A DNA stretch of 64,000 nucleotides from contig NZ_RAPF01000007.1 of the NCBI RefSeq assembly GCF_003610805.1, positions 1 through 64,000 of the forward strand, in the 5' to 3' direction. Below are positions 55,603-64,000 of the stretch, in pieces (the stretch's first letter is position 1; each line of letters opens with the position of its first letter). Made by a program: the position numbers and the translations under genes. This DNA comes from Altericroceibacterium spongiae. GTDB taxonomy: Bacteria; Pseudomonadota; Alphaproteobacteria; Sphingomonadales; Sphingomonadaceae. The notes beneath the pieces were generated by a model. That model searched no databases and was not told where the DNA came from. It saw only the letters and a list, made by a program, of their open reading frames with translations.

Positions 55603-56877
55603 ATGGATACTATTTTTGCATTGTCGAGCGGTGCTCCACCGGCCGGAATCGGTGTGGTCCGGATTAGCGGATTGCGAGCAGGGGATGCGCTTAAGGAGCT
55701 TTTCGGACGGTTGCCGGTTCCGCGTAAAGCGGCCTTCGGTCCACTGGTATCACCTGATGGAACGGTGCTCGACGAGACTCTGGTTCTGTGGTTTCCGGGG
55801 CCGGGGACGGTAACCGGAGAAGATCTGGCGGAATTGCATCTTCACGGTGGACGTGCCGTTATTGCTGCGGTGCAAAAAGCGCTCGGAGATATAAAAGGTT
55901 TACGCGCAGCGGAGCCGGGCGAATTCACCCGGCGCGGTTTTGCCAATGGTCGGATTGACCTTTCCGAAGCGGAAGGGTTGGCCGACCTGCTTTCCGCCGA
56001 GACCGAGATTCAGCGACAGTCTGCGATTACTATGGCCGGTGGCGAATTTTCGCAAAAAGTAAGCCACTGGCGGGATCGAATTTTGCTCTTTTCGGCGCAG
56101 GTCGAGGCCGTACTCGACTTCGATGACGAAGACGATGTCTCGTCTTTGCCTGAGAGTTTTTACAATGATCTGGCCAGTCTTCGGTCTGAAATGGAAGAAT
56201 GGCTTACTTTACCTCATGCTGAAACCCTGCGTGAAGGATTTCGAGTGGCTCTGGCCGGTCCACCTAATGCCGGCAAGTCGACTCTGTTCAATGCACTGAT
56301 CGAAAGCGATGCAGCAATTATCGCGGCGATTGCCGGAACGACCCGCGATGTTCTTTTGCGCTCTGTCGCATTTTCAGGGATCCCGTTCACTTTTGTCGAC
56401 ATGGCTGGCCTGCGCATTGATGCGAGCGATGAGATTGAAACGATCGGAATCAATCGTGCGCGTGAAGAGATTACCCGGGCCGATCTGGTCTTATGGCTTG
56501 GTGCTGAAGGAGAAGGGCCGGACGGCGCCTGGGAAATCGATGCTCAATGTGACCGGCAGGATAGGATAGGCAAGGAATCGGCGCATATGCGCCTTTCTGC
56601 CGTGACCGGGGAGGGGATGGCTGAGTTGAAGCAAGCACTGATTGCGGAAGCTGGTAAAGTGATGCCAAAACCCGGTCAGTCAGTGCTGAATAACCGGCAG
56701 AGGCAATTGCTGCGTCAAGCGGTCGAGGCCTTGAATCTTGCCGACGAAAATCGTGATCCCTTGTTGCTCGGCGAAAGTTGCCGCCTTGCCCGTCTCGCTT
56801 TCGACCGACTGATCGGGCGTACTTCTACGGAGGACGTCTTAGACACGTTGTTTGGCCGCTTTTGTATTGGTAAATAG
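55603..56877 (+). CDS. mnmE: tRNA modification GTPase MnmE
   Basis: With MnmG it makes 5-carboxymethylaminomethyl-uridine in tRNA wobble positions. 424 residues: N-terminal folate-binding domain (TIFALSSGAPPAGIGVVRIS, TVTGEDLAELHLHGG), helical domain, and the G domain with G1 GPPNAGKST (219-227), GTTRD (245-249), DMAG (266-269) and SAVTG (332-336). The G4 NKxD motif is not recognisable; AQCD (314-317) occupies its place. The C-terminal CIGK (421-424) is intact. Confidence 0.94.
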   Translation: MDTIFALSSGAPPAGIGVVRISGLRAGDALKELFGRLPVPRKAAFGPLVSPDGTVLDETLVLWFPGPGTVTGEDLAELHLHGGRAVIAAVQKALGDIKGLRAAEPGEFTRRGFANGRIDLSEAEGLADLLSAETEIQRQSAITMAGGEFSQKVSHWRDRILLFSAQVEAVLDFDDEDDVSSLPESFYNDLASLRSEMEEWLTLPHAETLREGFRVALAGPPNAGKSTLFNALIESDAAIIAAIAGTTRDVLLRSVAFSGIPFTFVDMAGLRIDASDEIETIGINRAREEITRADLVLWLGAEGEGPDGAWEIDAQCDRQDRIGKESAHMRLSAVTGEGMAELKQALIAEAGKVMPKPGQSVLNNRQRQLLRQAVEALNLADENRDPLLLGESCRLARLAFDRLIGRTSTEDVLDTLFGRFCIGK

Positions 56878-56902
56878 AGGCAATGATCCGGGAAGGGCCG
56901 CA

Positions 56903-56918
56903 TGTTCCACGTGAAACA
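56903..56918. other. parS site 1
   Basis: TGTTCCACGTGAAACA matches the parS consensus TGTTTCACGTGAAACA at 15 of 16 positions. It lies in the short gap between mnmE and mnmG, 7.2 kb from the oriC candidate, and is a ParB binding site by sequence. Confidence 0.93.
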
Positions 56919-56965
56919 TGTGATGGCGCTTTGACCGTGTGATACGGAAAGCCTATTATAACGCT

Positions 56966-58828
56966 ATGCATGAATTCGATATTCTGGTCGTGGGTGGCGG
57001 TCATGCCGGCTGCGAAGCGGCTTCGGTTGCTGCCCGTATGGGCGCGCGAGCCGGACTGATAAATTTTGATCTTACGACATTGGGAGCAATGAGCTGCAAT
57101 CCGGCTATTGGTGGATTGGGCAAGGGGCATCTCGTGCGCGAGGTCGATGCGTTTGACGGGTTGATCGGGCGAGCGGCCGACTTCGCCGCAATCCACTATC
57201 GAATGCTTAATCGCTCCAAGGGGAGCGCTGTATGGGGGCCTCGTGTTCAGGCTGACAGGGAGCTGTTCCGGGAAGCCGTACAGCGCATGCTGAAGCAGCA
57301 AGGTAATCTCGCTCTGATAGAGGGAGAGGTTGCCGAACTGGTTTTCGAAGGTGAGCGTGTCGCTGGTTTGAAGCTCGGTGACGGTCAGAAGCTCGTCGCC
57401 CAGGCTGTGATATTATGTACCGGCACTTTTCTCGGTGGTACACTCTTCCGCGGCGAGGAGCGCTTTACTGGCGGACGTATTGGAGAGAATTCTGCCCAGC
57501 GTCTCGCCGAACAGTTGCGCGAAACGAATCTGCCGATGGCGCGCCTGAAAACCGGCACGCCACCGAGGCTGGACGGACATACGATCAATTGGGCTGTGCT
57601 CGATGAACAGCCCTCCGATAGCGACTTCTGGACGATGTCGCCAATGAGCCAGGAACGTGTCAATCCGCAATTATTCTGCGCAATTTCACGGACTAATCCG
57701 CGTAGCCACGATATCATTCGGGCCAATCTCGATCGGTCCCCGCTATTCAGCGGAGCGATAGGTGCGGCCGGTCCGCGTTACTGTCCGAGTATCGAAGACA
57801 AGATACATCGGTTTGCGGACAGAGATGGACATCAGATTTTTCTCGAACCGGAGGGCCTTCGAACCCATCTGGTCTATCCGAATGGTATCAGCACATCACT
57901 ACCTGTCGATGTGCAACTGGCCATGTTGCGAAGCATGAAGGGGCTGGAGCAGGTCGATATGGTCGTGCCGGGCTATGCAGTGGAATATGATCACATCGAT
58001 CCTCGATCATTGTCTGCCGGACTGGAAGTACGGCAGATTCCCGGTCTTTATTGCGCCGGTCAGATCAATGGAACCACCGGCTATGAAGAGGCTGCGGCGC
58101 AGGGGCTTGTTGCTGGTATGCATGCAGCGGCAAGGGCACTTGGCCGCGATCCTGCAGCGTTGGATCGGTCAAACAGCTATATGGCGGTGATGATCGACGA
58201 TCTTACTTTGCACGGGGTAAGCGAACCTTATCGTATGCTGACTTCCCGCGCCGAATATCGTCTGCGTTTGCGAGCCAATAATGCCACGACCCGATTATCG
58301 CCTTTGGCTGATGCTACCGGATGTCTGTCACCTGCTCGTCAAAAGTGGTTTGCGGAACGGAGGAAAGCGCAGAGTCGGTGGAATGAGGCTCTGGATCGCA
58401 AGGTCCATTCGATCGATCTTGCTGATGCCGGTTTGCCGGTTCGCCGGGATAGCGGCGCCTTGCCGTTGCGTGAATGGCTGCGTTTTGGGGGTGTAACTTT
58501 GGAAAGTCTGGCCGACTGGTTGCCGGAAGAGTGCGATTCAAACAGTGATGTTGGGCAGGAGGCGGCTGAAGATTCTATCTATGCACCTTATCTTGCTCGT
58601 CAGAATGCTGAGTTACGGGACTTAAAGGCCAGCGATCAGCTGACGCTGCCGCACGATTTCCCTTATGATCGTGTTCCAGGCCTTTCGAATGAGATGATCG
58701 AGCGATTGCAGGCGGCTCAGCCTGAAACTCTGGCGGTGGCAGGGCGAGTGAGAGGAATCACACCTGCCGCTTTGGCAGCTCTTCTTGTCCATGCAAAACG
58801 AATTCAGAATGTGACAGACGCTGCATGA
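56966..58828 (+). CDS. mnmG: tRNA uridine-5-carboxymethylaminomethyl modification enzyme MnmG
   Basis: FAD-containing partner of MnmE. 620 residues. The FAD-binding motif is [39 protein letters not shown] and the [19 protein letters not shown] motif are the family hallmarks. The start at 56966 is used; a GTG nine codons earlier falls in the parS gap. It overlaps rsmG by four bases. Confidence 0.97.
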   Translation: MHEFDILVVGGGHAGCEAASVAARMGARAGLINFDLTTLGAMSCNPAIGGLGKGHLVREVDAFDGLIGRAADFAAIHYRMLNRSKGSAVWGPRVQADRELFREAVQRMLKQQGNLALIEGEVAELVFEGERVAGLKLGDGQKLVAQAVILCTGTFLGGTLFRGEERFTGGRIGENSAQRLAEQLRETNLPMARLKTGTPPRLDGHTINWAVLDEQPSDSDFWTMSPMSQERVNPQLFCAISRTNPRSHDIIRANLDRSPLFSGAIGAAGPRYCPSIEDKIHRFADRDGHQIFLEPEGLRTHLVYPNGISTSLPVDVQLAMLRSMKGLEQVDMVVPGYAVEYDHIDPRSLSAGLEVRQIPGLYCAGQINGTTGYEEAAAQGLVAGMHAAARALGRDPAALDRSNSYMAVMIDDLTLHGVSEPYRMLTSRAEYRLRLRANNATTRLSPLADATGCLSPARQKWFAERRKAQSRWNEALDRKVHSIDLADAGLPVRRDSGALPLREWLRFGGVTLESLADWLPEECDSNSDVGQEAAEDSIYAPYLARQNAELRDLKASDQLTLPHDFPYDRVPGLSNEMIERLQAAQPETLAVAGRVRGITPAALAALLVHAKRIQNVTDAA

Positions 58829-59463
58829 CTATCGAGTTTGAAGATGAAGCCCGTGCTTTCTGTGCCACTCTCACAGATTCTGCAGGGATGGAGCGGCTTG
58901 AACGACTGGTTGTTCTTTTACGAGAGGAGAATCAGCGACAGAATCTGGTGGCGGAGAAAAGTCTCGATTATGTTTGGCAGCGTCATCTGGCCGATAGTGC
59001 GCAATTGCTCGATTATGTTCCACGTGAAACACAGCCATGGCTCGATCTCGGAACAGGCGCTGGATTTCCAGGTCTTGTGATCGCGGCGATGAATCCTGAT
59101 TGGGACGTTGTTCTGGTCGAATCGCGTAAACGACGCGTCGAATGGCTTGAATCAGTTTGTGCGGACCTGAAGCTAACAAAATGCTGTGTGAAGGGGGCGC
59201 GTCTGGAGCAGGTGGTTTCTTTTCCGGCTGCTGTTATTTCAGCTCGTGCTTTCGCACCTTTGCCTAGGCTGCTAAACTTGGCAGCAAGATTTTCAACGCC
59301 GAACACAATTTGGGTCTTGCCCAAAGGGCGTTCTGCAGCGCAAGAATTGTCTGAACTCAAAAAATCGGCACAATCGATGTTTCACGTGGAACAGTCAGTC
59401 ACGGATGGGGAGGCCGGCATTATTGTTGGTCGATACCGTCATAAACCGAGGCGAAAAGCATGA
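58825..59463 (+). CDS. rsmG: 16S rRNA m7G methyltransferase RsmG
   Basis: A 212-residue methyltransferase for G527 of 16S rRNA. SAM motifs are [15 protein letters not shown] and [15 protein letters not shown]. Two parS sites (59016-59031, 59378-59393) are inside its coding sequence, read as YVPRETQ and MFHVEQS, so selection for parS constrains these residues. It overlaps mnmG and parA by four bases. Confidence 0.95.
   Translation: MTIEFEDEARAFCATLTDSAGMERLERLVVLLREENQRQNLVAEKSLDYVWQRHLADSAQLLDYVPRETQPWLDLGTGAGFPGLVIAAMNPDWDVVLVESRKRRVEWLESVCADLKLTKCCVKGARLEQVVSFPAAVISARAFAPLPRLLNLAARFSTPNTIWVLPKGRSAAQELSELKKSAQSMFHVEQSVTDGEAGIIVGRYRHKPRRKA
59016..59031. other. parS site 2, inside rsmG
   Basis: TGTTCCACGTGAAACA, identical to site 1, within the coding sequence of rsmG. 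Confidence 0.93.
59378..59393. other. parS site 3, inside rsmG near its end
   Basis: TGTTTCACGTGGAACA, the reverse complement of site 1, in the last 25 codons of rsmG, 67 bp upstream of parA. Confidence 0.93.
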
Positions 59464-60239
59464 TTCGAGTAGCCATCGCCAATCAGAAAGGCGGAGTAGG
59501 GAAAACGACCACTGCGATCAATATTGCTACGGCGATGGCTGCTGCAGGTTGGAAGACCTTGCTGGTCGATCTTGATCCTCAGGGAAATGCATCGACAGGT
59601 GTCGGCATTGCACCTGCTGCGCGTGAATATTCGAGTTACGACCTCTTGGTCGATCAGGCCGATATGGCCGATTGTATATTACGCACATCGGTACCTGGGC
59701 TCGACGTTATACCTGCAACAGTTGATCTTAGTGGGGCTGAGGTGGAACTGGTTGGAGTCGATGCGCGAGCAGAGCGGCTGCGTAAGGCGATGCAAAACGA
59801 TGCCGATTACGATATCTGTTTTATAGACTGCCCCCCCTCTCTGGGCCTTTTGACACTGAATGCCCTGACGGCAGCGGATACTTTGATGATCCCGCTACAA
59901 TGCGAATTTTTTGCACTGGAAGGCCTGAGCCAGCTTTTGCAGACCGTTGAGCAGGTTAAGCAACGCTTCAATCCGGAGCTCGGTATTGTCGGCGTGGTCC
60001 TGACGATGTTTGATCGCCGCAACCGATTGACAGATCAGGTGTCGGAGGATGTGCGGGAAGTGCTCGGAAGTCTGGTATTTGAATCTGTCATTCCGCGCAA
60101 TGTCCGGCTTTCCGAAGCACCGAGTCATGGTTTACCGGCACTGGTCTACGATCATGCCTGTGCGGGAAGCCGGTCTTATATGGCTTTGGCTCGTGAATTG
60201 ATTTCCCGCCTGCCGCCAGAAGAAAGGAAAGCTGCATGA
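59460..60239 (+). CDS. parA: Chromosome partitioning ATPase ParA
   Basis: A 259-residue Walker-type ATPase that positions the origin. The deviant Walker A is QKGGVGKTTTAIN (about 8-20); Walker B lies in CFIDCPPSLGLLTLNAL; DLDPQGNASTGVG is the A-prime motif. It follows rsmG by overlap (ATGA) and overlaps parB. It works with ParB and parS here to move newly copied origins apart. Confidence 0.97.
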   Translation: MIRVAIANQKGGVGKTTTAINIATAMAAAGWKTLLVDLDPQGNASTGVGIAPAAREYSSYDLLVDQADMADCILRTSVPGLDVIPATVDLSGAEVELVGVDARAERLRKAMQNDADYDICFIDCPPSLGLLTLNALTAADTLMIPLQCEFFALEGLSQLLQTVEQVKQRFNPELGIVGVVLTMFDRRNRLTDQVSEDVREVLGSLVFESVIPRNVRLSEAPSHGLPALVYDHACAGSRSYMALARELISRLPPEERKAA

Positions 60240-61255
60240 GTGGCAAGAACAAAGCCGCTGCGGCAAAGGATGCTCCCGCTTCCATAAAGTCCGTTCCAGC
60301 CAGCAAGCGCAAGCTGGGCCGCGGGCTGGGTGCTCTGCTTGGTGAGGTCCGTCAGGAAGAACCGCTCACCCCGGCGCCGCAATCCGGTCTTCATGGTAAA
60401 GAAGAGCGCGGCAGTGCTGGATCGACTGTGTCTAATCCAGTGGAACGGCCTGCCGGATTGACCAATTTGCCGGTCGCATCGATCGAACCGCATCCACAAC
60501 AGCCTCGCACGCATTTCGATGAGGAAGCACTTGAGGAACTGGCTGCATCTATCGCTCAACGCGGGGTGATACAGCCGGTTATCGTGCGCAGACTCGATAA
60601 TGGCCGCTATCAGCTGGTTGCTGGCGAGCGGCGCTGGCGGGCCGCGCAAAAGGCGCAGCTACATGAGATTCCGGCGCTCATTCGCGATCTCGAAGAGCGC
60701 GAGGTGATGGCACTGGCGCTGATCGAGAACATTCAGCGCGAAAATCTCAGTCCGGTGGAAGAGGCGCGAGCCTATCAGCGGCTGGCGGATCAGGAAAAAA
60801 TGACTCAGGCGGAGATTTCCCGACTGGTCGAGAAGTCCCGCAGCCATGTGGCAAATCTTCAGCGTTTGCTGGCTTTGCCCGAAGAAGTTTTGGCCCATAT
60901 TGAAGCCGGACAGCTCGATATGGGGCATGCCCGGGCGTTGATAGGGCAGGAAAATGCAGCGGAACTGGCTAAAAAGGCCATTGAGAAGAAGCTTTCGGTT
61001 CGTGAAGTTGAAAAGCTCGTGCGCAAGCAGGCCCGCGAGGCCAGCGGTGATGCGCCGGCAAAACGCCATGCACGTAAACCGCGCGCTGAAGATGCTGACA
61101 TTATTGCCGTGCAGAAACAGCTGGAAGAGTTTCTTGGCCTGCCTGTCAAAATTGAATCTGACGATGATCCGCGTTCGGGTACGGTGGCGATCAAATATCG
61201 CACGCTCGATCAGCTTGATCTGATCTGTCAGCGGCTGAGCGGTGGCGATATCTGA
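60236..61255 (+). CDS. parB: Chromosome partitioning protein ParB
   Basis: A 339-residue CTPase and parS-binding protein. Residues about 75-160 hold the ParB/Srx domain (LVAGERRWRAAQKAQLHEIP) with the CTP-binding region. The helix-turn-helix is TQAEISRLVEKSRSHVANLQ. The N-terminal KRKLGRGLGALLGEV box binds ParA. The C-terminal dimerisation part follows. The parS sites lie 0.9-3.4 kb upstream. Confidence 0.97.
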   Translation: MSGKNKAAAAKDAPASIKSVPASKRKLGRGLGALLGEVRQEEPLTPAPQSGLHGKEERGSAGSTVSNPVERPAGLTNLPVASIEPHPQQPRTHFDEEALEELAASIAQRGVIQPVIVRRLDNGRYQLVAGERRWRAAQKAQLHEIPALIRDLEEREVMALALIENIQRENLSPVEEARAYQRLADQEKMTQAEISRLVEKSRSHVANLQRLLALPEEVLAHIEAGQLDMGHARALIGQENAAELAKKAIEKKLSVREVEKLVRKQAREASGDAPAKRHARKPRAEDADIIAVQKQLEEFLGLPVKIESDDDPRSGTVAIKYRTLDQLDLICQRLSGGDI

Positions 61256-61275
61256 TCTTAAAAAAAGGAGCAGTT

Positions 61276-61300
61276 GGGGGGTAATGAACCTCCCTGTTTT
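61276..61300 (+). terminator. Terminator of the mnm-par operon
   Basis: GGGGGGT (61276-61282) pairs with ACCTCCC (61288-61294), with one G-U pair, across five bases, then TGTTTT. It lies 20 bp after parB. Confidence 0.6.
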
Positions 61301-61306
61301 GCTTGT

Positions 61307-61855
61307 TTACTGCTGGTAGGTGACAGTCCCGCTGTCAGTGACATCCTGTGCGGCAATGCGCCTGTCCTCTCGACGGCGAAGGGCTCTCATTCGCGGTACA
61401 CGGGATTGAGAAGCGGAGGATTCGGGAAGAGGATATTGTGGGCGTGAATAGGCGGCTTCATAGCTCACCAGATAGCGCTCACAGCGATCCGCTATATGCG
61501 CTCGCGCCGAAGCCTGATCGATCACCATCCCTTCCAATGATCGATTATTCAGCAAACGGTGGCGACATTCGGACAACCAGGCAGAGCGCTGCGGTTCGGG
61601 ATAATGGAAAAGCTCACTTTTCGTCACAGGCGGGGAGGGAGGAGGCAGGCGCTCCATCTCCGCTTCGGGATCGTATCGATAATAGGTACCAGACCAGACA
61701 CCATCGAAATTACCATCGGCGTCCCAGGCGCCTTCCCAGCCTCCGCGATACTCTCCGCCGCCATGGGGGCGATCGGCATTGCGGGCCTGTGCTGGCGCAA
61801 GAGCAACACCAGCACAGAATAAAGCGGCAGCCATAGAACCGATATGCGCAAACAT
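61307..61855 (-). CDS. Unknown secreted protein
   Basis: A 182-residue exported protein. The signal peptide includes AAALFCAGVALAPAQA. A glycine/aspartate/tryptophan-rich region follows (GGGEYRGGWEGAWDADGNF, DGVWSGTYYRYDPEAEME), then a helical part with cysteines in SECRHRLLNNRS and IADRCERYLVSYE. I do not recognise a family. It converges with parB. Confidence 0.7.
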   Translation of the reverse strand: MFAHIGSMAAALFCAGVALAPAQARNADRPHGGGEYRGGWEGAWDADGNFDGVWSGTYYRYDPEAEMERLPPPSPPVTKSELFHYPEPQRSAWLSECRHRLLNNRSLEGMVIDQASARAHIADRCERYLVSYEAAYSRPQYPLPESSASQSRVPRMRALRRREDRRIAAQDVTDSGTVTYQQ

Positions 61856-61927
61856 AAGGTTTCCTCCGAATAGGAGCCGGAATTAACCTTTTATTTACTA
61901 TATTAACAGGGGAAAGGAAGAAAAGGT

Positions 61928-62410
61928 TCAGATTCGTCCGATAAGCATGCTGGCCAACGCTTCAATGCCGTTTTTGTCCTCTGCGTCGAAGCGTCCGGGG
62001 GAGGGGCTGTCGAGATCGATCACCGCTACCACCCGATCCTTTTCGATCACAGGCACGACGAGTTCAGATCGGCTTTGTGCATCGCAGGCAATATGGCCGG
62101 GAAAGGCATGGACATCGGGTACCAGCTGCGACTCACCGGTCTCCGCAGCTGCACCGCAAACGCCCCGCCCAACCGGGATACGGATACAAGCCGGTTTGCC
62201 GCAAAAGGGGCCGAGCACCAATTCGTCTTTCACCATTCGATAAAATCCTGCCCAGTTCAGATCAGGCATCAATTGGTACAAAAGCGCTGCAATATTAGCC
62301 ATATTGGCGATTTTATCCGGCTCACCCTCCGTCAACGCACGGGCGGCGGACAGAATATCCTCATATAATTCGGATTTGGGCTGATCGGGGTTGGGTGTGA
62401 AATCGAACAT
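61928..62410 (-). CDS. msrC: Free methionine-(R)-sulfoxide reductase (GAF domain)
   Basis: A 160-residue GAF-fold enzyme that repairs free methionine-R-sulfoxide. The three active cysteines Cys75 (GKPACIRI), Cys85 (GVCGAAA) and Cys109 (HIACDAQS) match the fRMsr family, and VVAVIDLDSPSPGRFD is the hallmark end. It sits in its own transcript left of the sorbosone dehydrogenase gene, with a 63-bp divergent gap between the two starts. Confidence 0.93.
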   Translation of the reverse strand: MFDFTPNPDQPKSELYEDILSAARALTEGEPDKIANMANIAALLYQLMPDLNWAGFYRMVKDELVLGPFCGKPACIRIPVGRGVCGAAAETGESQLVPDVHAFPGHIACDAQSRSELVVPVIEKDRVVAVIDLDSPSPGRFDAEDKNGIEALASMLIGRI

Positions 62411-62473
62411 GAATGCCGATCTAGCGATCCTTCCGATTGCCGCAAGCGTCTGCCTCGCTTAAAACATGGCGCT

Positions 62474-63940
62474 ATGAACATTTGGAAAAAGATCGCGCTA
62501 GGCGTCCTTGTCGTCATTTTGGTGCTGGTGGCTATTGGCTGGTGGCTGACCCGGGGTGTTCCGGCTCAATATTCGGTGGAGGATGTGACCGGTGACGATC
62601 CCGTGCTCGCCGAGCCCGATCCGCAGACTATTCCCACGGTGGAAATAGCGAAGCCGGTTGGCTGGCCGGATGACAAGGCTCCCGAAGCGGCAGAGGGATT
62701 GCAGGTCAATCGCTATGCCACCGGGCTCGACCATCCGCGCACGATGTACACTTTGCCCAATGGCGACGTGATTGTGGCCCTGACCAACTCACCGCCGCGC
62801 GATTTGCCGGGTGGGCCGGAAGGCTGGATCATGGGTCTGCTTTTCCGTCAGGCCGGTGCTGACGTTCCCTCCGCCAACATGCTTGTTTTGTTACGCGATG
62901 AAGATGGGGACGGAACGGCCGAGAAGCGCTACATGCTGCGCGACAATCTTCATTCACCTTCGGGTATCGCCTATGCTGATGGCAAACTCTATGTCGCCAA
63001 TCACGATGCGGTACTCAGCTATGATTACGAACTTGGCGATACCAAGCTGACCGGCAATCCCAAGAAGCTGATGGATCTGCCGCCCGGTGGCGATCACTGG
63101 ATGCGCAATCTCTATCTCAGCCCGGATTCCACACGCCTTTATGTTGCGATCGGTTCGGCGTCCAATATCGGTGACCGGGGCATGGAGGCGGAGAAGGGCC
63201 GTGCCTCGATTTATGAAATCAATCTCAAAAGCGGGTCCCATCGTCAGTTTGCCGGAGGTTTGCGCAACCCCAACGGGCTGGCATGGAATCCCTGGGCGGA
63301 TGAGCTTTGGGTGACGGTGAATGAGCGTGACATGCTCGGTTCCGATCTGGTGCCGGACTATCTCACCAATGTACCGGTCGGCGCGCAATATGGCTGGCCG
63401 TGGCTTTATTGGGGCGACATTGTCGATGAGCGTGTGACCGCACCCATGCCGAATTTCCTCAGTGAATATACTCGGCGCCCCGAATATGCGCTGGGTCCGC
63501 ATGTTGCTGCGCTTGGTCTCACCTTCACGCAGGAAGGTGCCCGTATGCCGGAGACATTCTCCCACGGTGCCTTCATTGCCCGGCACGGTTCCTGGAACCG
63601 CAAGCCGCCGGCAGGCTATGATGTGATCTATGTCGCATTCGATGAGCGGGGGAATCCGGTTGGCAAGCCGATCCAGGTGCTGAGTAGCTTTCTGGACCCC
63701 GACGGTGGCACATATGGTCGTCCGACATGGGTCGCATGGGACAAGACGGGGGCTCTTCTGGTGAGCGATGACACAGCCGGAATCATCTGGCGTGTCAGTG
63801 CACCGGATGCCGAGCCTGCGCCTGCGCCGGTGCGGATAAAATCGCGTTCTTTACCGCCTCAGCGCGAACTGAATGGCGATCCGTCACGGGCTTTCGAAAA
63901 TCCGCCGGCGGATATTCAGCCGGGATCGATCGGCAATTGA
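62474..63940 (+). CDS. PQQ-type sorbosone dehydrogenase-family protein
   Basis: A 488-residue protein with an N-terminal membrane anchor (IALGVLVVILVLVAIGWWL) and a six-bladed beta-propeller, with VNRYATGLDHPRTMYTLPNGD near the start, then GDHWMRNLYLSPDSTRLYVA, and HGAFIARHGSWNRKPPAGYD near the C-terminal half, matching L-sorbosone/glucose dehydrogenase-like proteins. PQQ dependence is a family inference. The substrate is unknown. It would face the periplasm. Confidence 0.9.
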   Translation: MNIWKKIALGVLVVILVLVAIGWWLTRGVPAQYSVEDVTGDDPVLAEPDPQTIPTVEIAKPVGWPDDKAPEAAEGLQVNRYATGLDHPRTMYTLPNGDVIVALTNSPPRDLPGGPEGWIMGLLFRQAGADVPSANMLVLLRDEDGDGTAEKRYMLRDNLHSPSGIAYADGKLYVANHDAVLSYDYELGDTKLTGNPKKLMDLPPGGDHWMRNLYLSPDSTRLYVAIGSASNIGDRGMEAEKGRASIYEINLKSGSHRQFAGGLRNPNGLAWNPWADELWVTVNERDMLGSDLVPDYLTNVPVGAQYGWPWLYWGDIVDERVTAPMPNFLSEYTRRPEYALGPHVAALGLTFTQEGARMPETFSHGAFIARHGSWNRKPPAGYDVIYVAFDERGNPVGKPIQVLSSFLDPDGGTYGRPTWVAWDKTGALLVSDDTAGIIWRVSAPDAEPAPAPVRIKSRSLPPQRELNGDPSRAFENPPADIQPGSIGN

Positions 63941-63944
63941 TACG

Positions 63945-63974
63945 AAGCCCCGCTCCCGTGAAGGAGCGGGGCTT
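63945..63974 (+). terminator. Terminator hairpin after the sorbosone dehydrogenase gene
   Basis: AAGCCCCGCTCC (63945-63956) pairs perfectly with GGAGCGGGGCTT (63963-63974) over a 6-base loop. It lies 4 bp past the stop. No T run follows in the window. Confidence 0.7.
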
Positions 63975-64000
63975 CGGCGGTATGATTGTCAGAACTGCTT

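Overview
The window reads as chromosomal DNA of a sphingomonad-type alphaproteobacterium (Sphingomonadales, perhaps Erythrobacteraceae). This rests on gene content and order: a suf operon headed by an Rrf2-type sufR, a fused thiS-thiG, a DUF2497/PopZ-like polar protein, EI24, UrcA, DUF1491, DUF2093 and DUF6489 proteins, class I fumarase, and the block ppsR / hemE-hemJ-rho ... mnmE-mnmG-rsmG-parA-parB that surrounds the replication origin in many alphaproteobacteria. The genus cannot be fixed by reading alone. I saw no tRNA, rRNA, CRISPR array or prophage.

Layout. 1-1434: two abutting IS5-family elements on the minus strand, the left one cut by the window edge. 1540-5028: an A+T-rich TonB-dependent receptor and its leader, probably acquired. 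5029-13780: housekeeping genes (M23 peptidase, DUF2093, xseA, purD, an adenosine-kinase-like kinase), an EI24 protein with a lipoprotein, a cupin/LysR pair and an internally duplicated unknown protein. 13808-19720: an eight-gene suf operon (sufR-sufB-unknown secreted protein-sufC-sufD-sufS-sufT-sufA). 19990-20106: a probable small structured RNA with its own promoter and terminator. 20208-27745: pyrD, an acyl-CoA synthetase, thiSG, a MerC-like protein, ctaA and the rplM-rpsI operon. 27780-33720: a coupled operon (membrane protein, lipid kinase, phosphoesterase, secreted protein), urcA, and a LytS/LytTR-type two-component system. 33818-43583: fumarase, a Pcm-like protein, tolC, a PopZ-like gene, an S9 peptidase, a ferredoxin-like protein, a CBS protein, an ErpA/IscA-like protein, xth and a SleB-type hydrolase.

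43796-61300 is the origin region. Genes left of about 49.4 kb run mainly leftward (ppsR, maf, aroE, coaE, dnaQ, hpf, ptsN). Genes right of 49.7 kb run mainly rightward (hemE, hemJ, rho, mnmE, mnmG, rsmG, parA, parB). The gap between them (49419-49738) carries DnaA-box-like sequences and an A+T-rich stretch and is the best oriC candidate. Three parS sites lie 7-10 kb to its right, two of them inside rsmG. With ParA, ParB and the PopZ-like protein at 37.6 kb they make up a plausible origin segregation and polar anchoring set. The window ends with an unknown secreted protein, a free-methionine-sulfoxide reductase and a sorbosone-dehydrogenase-like protein.

The items most worth following up are the small RNA at about 20.0-20.1 kb, the oriC/parS layout, the secreted protein embedded in the suf operon, the overlapping divergent start codons of xseA and purD, and several proteins with altered key motifs (MnmE G4, the Pcm-like protein).
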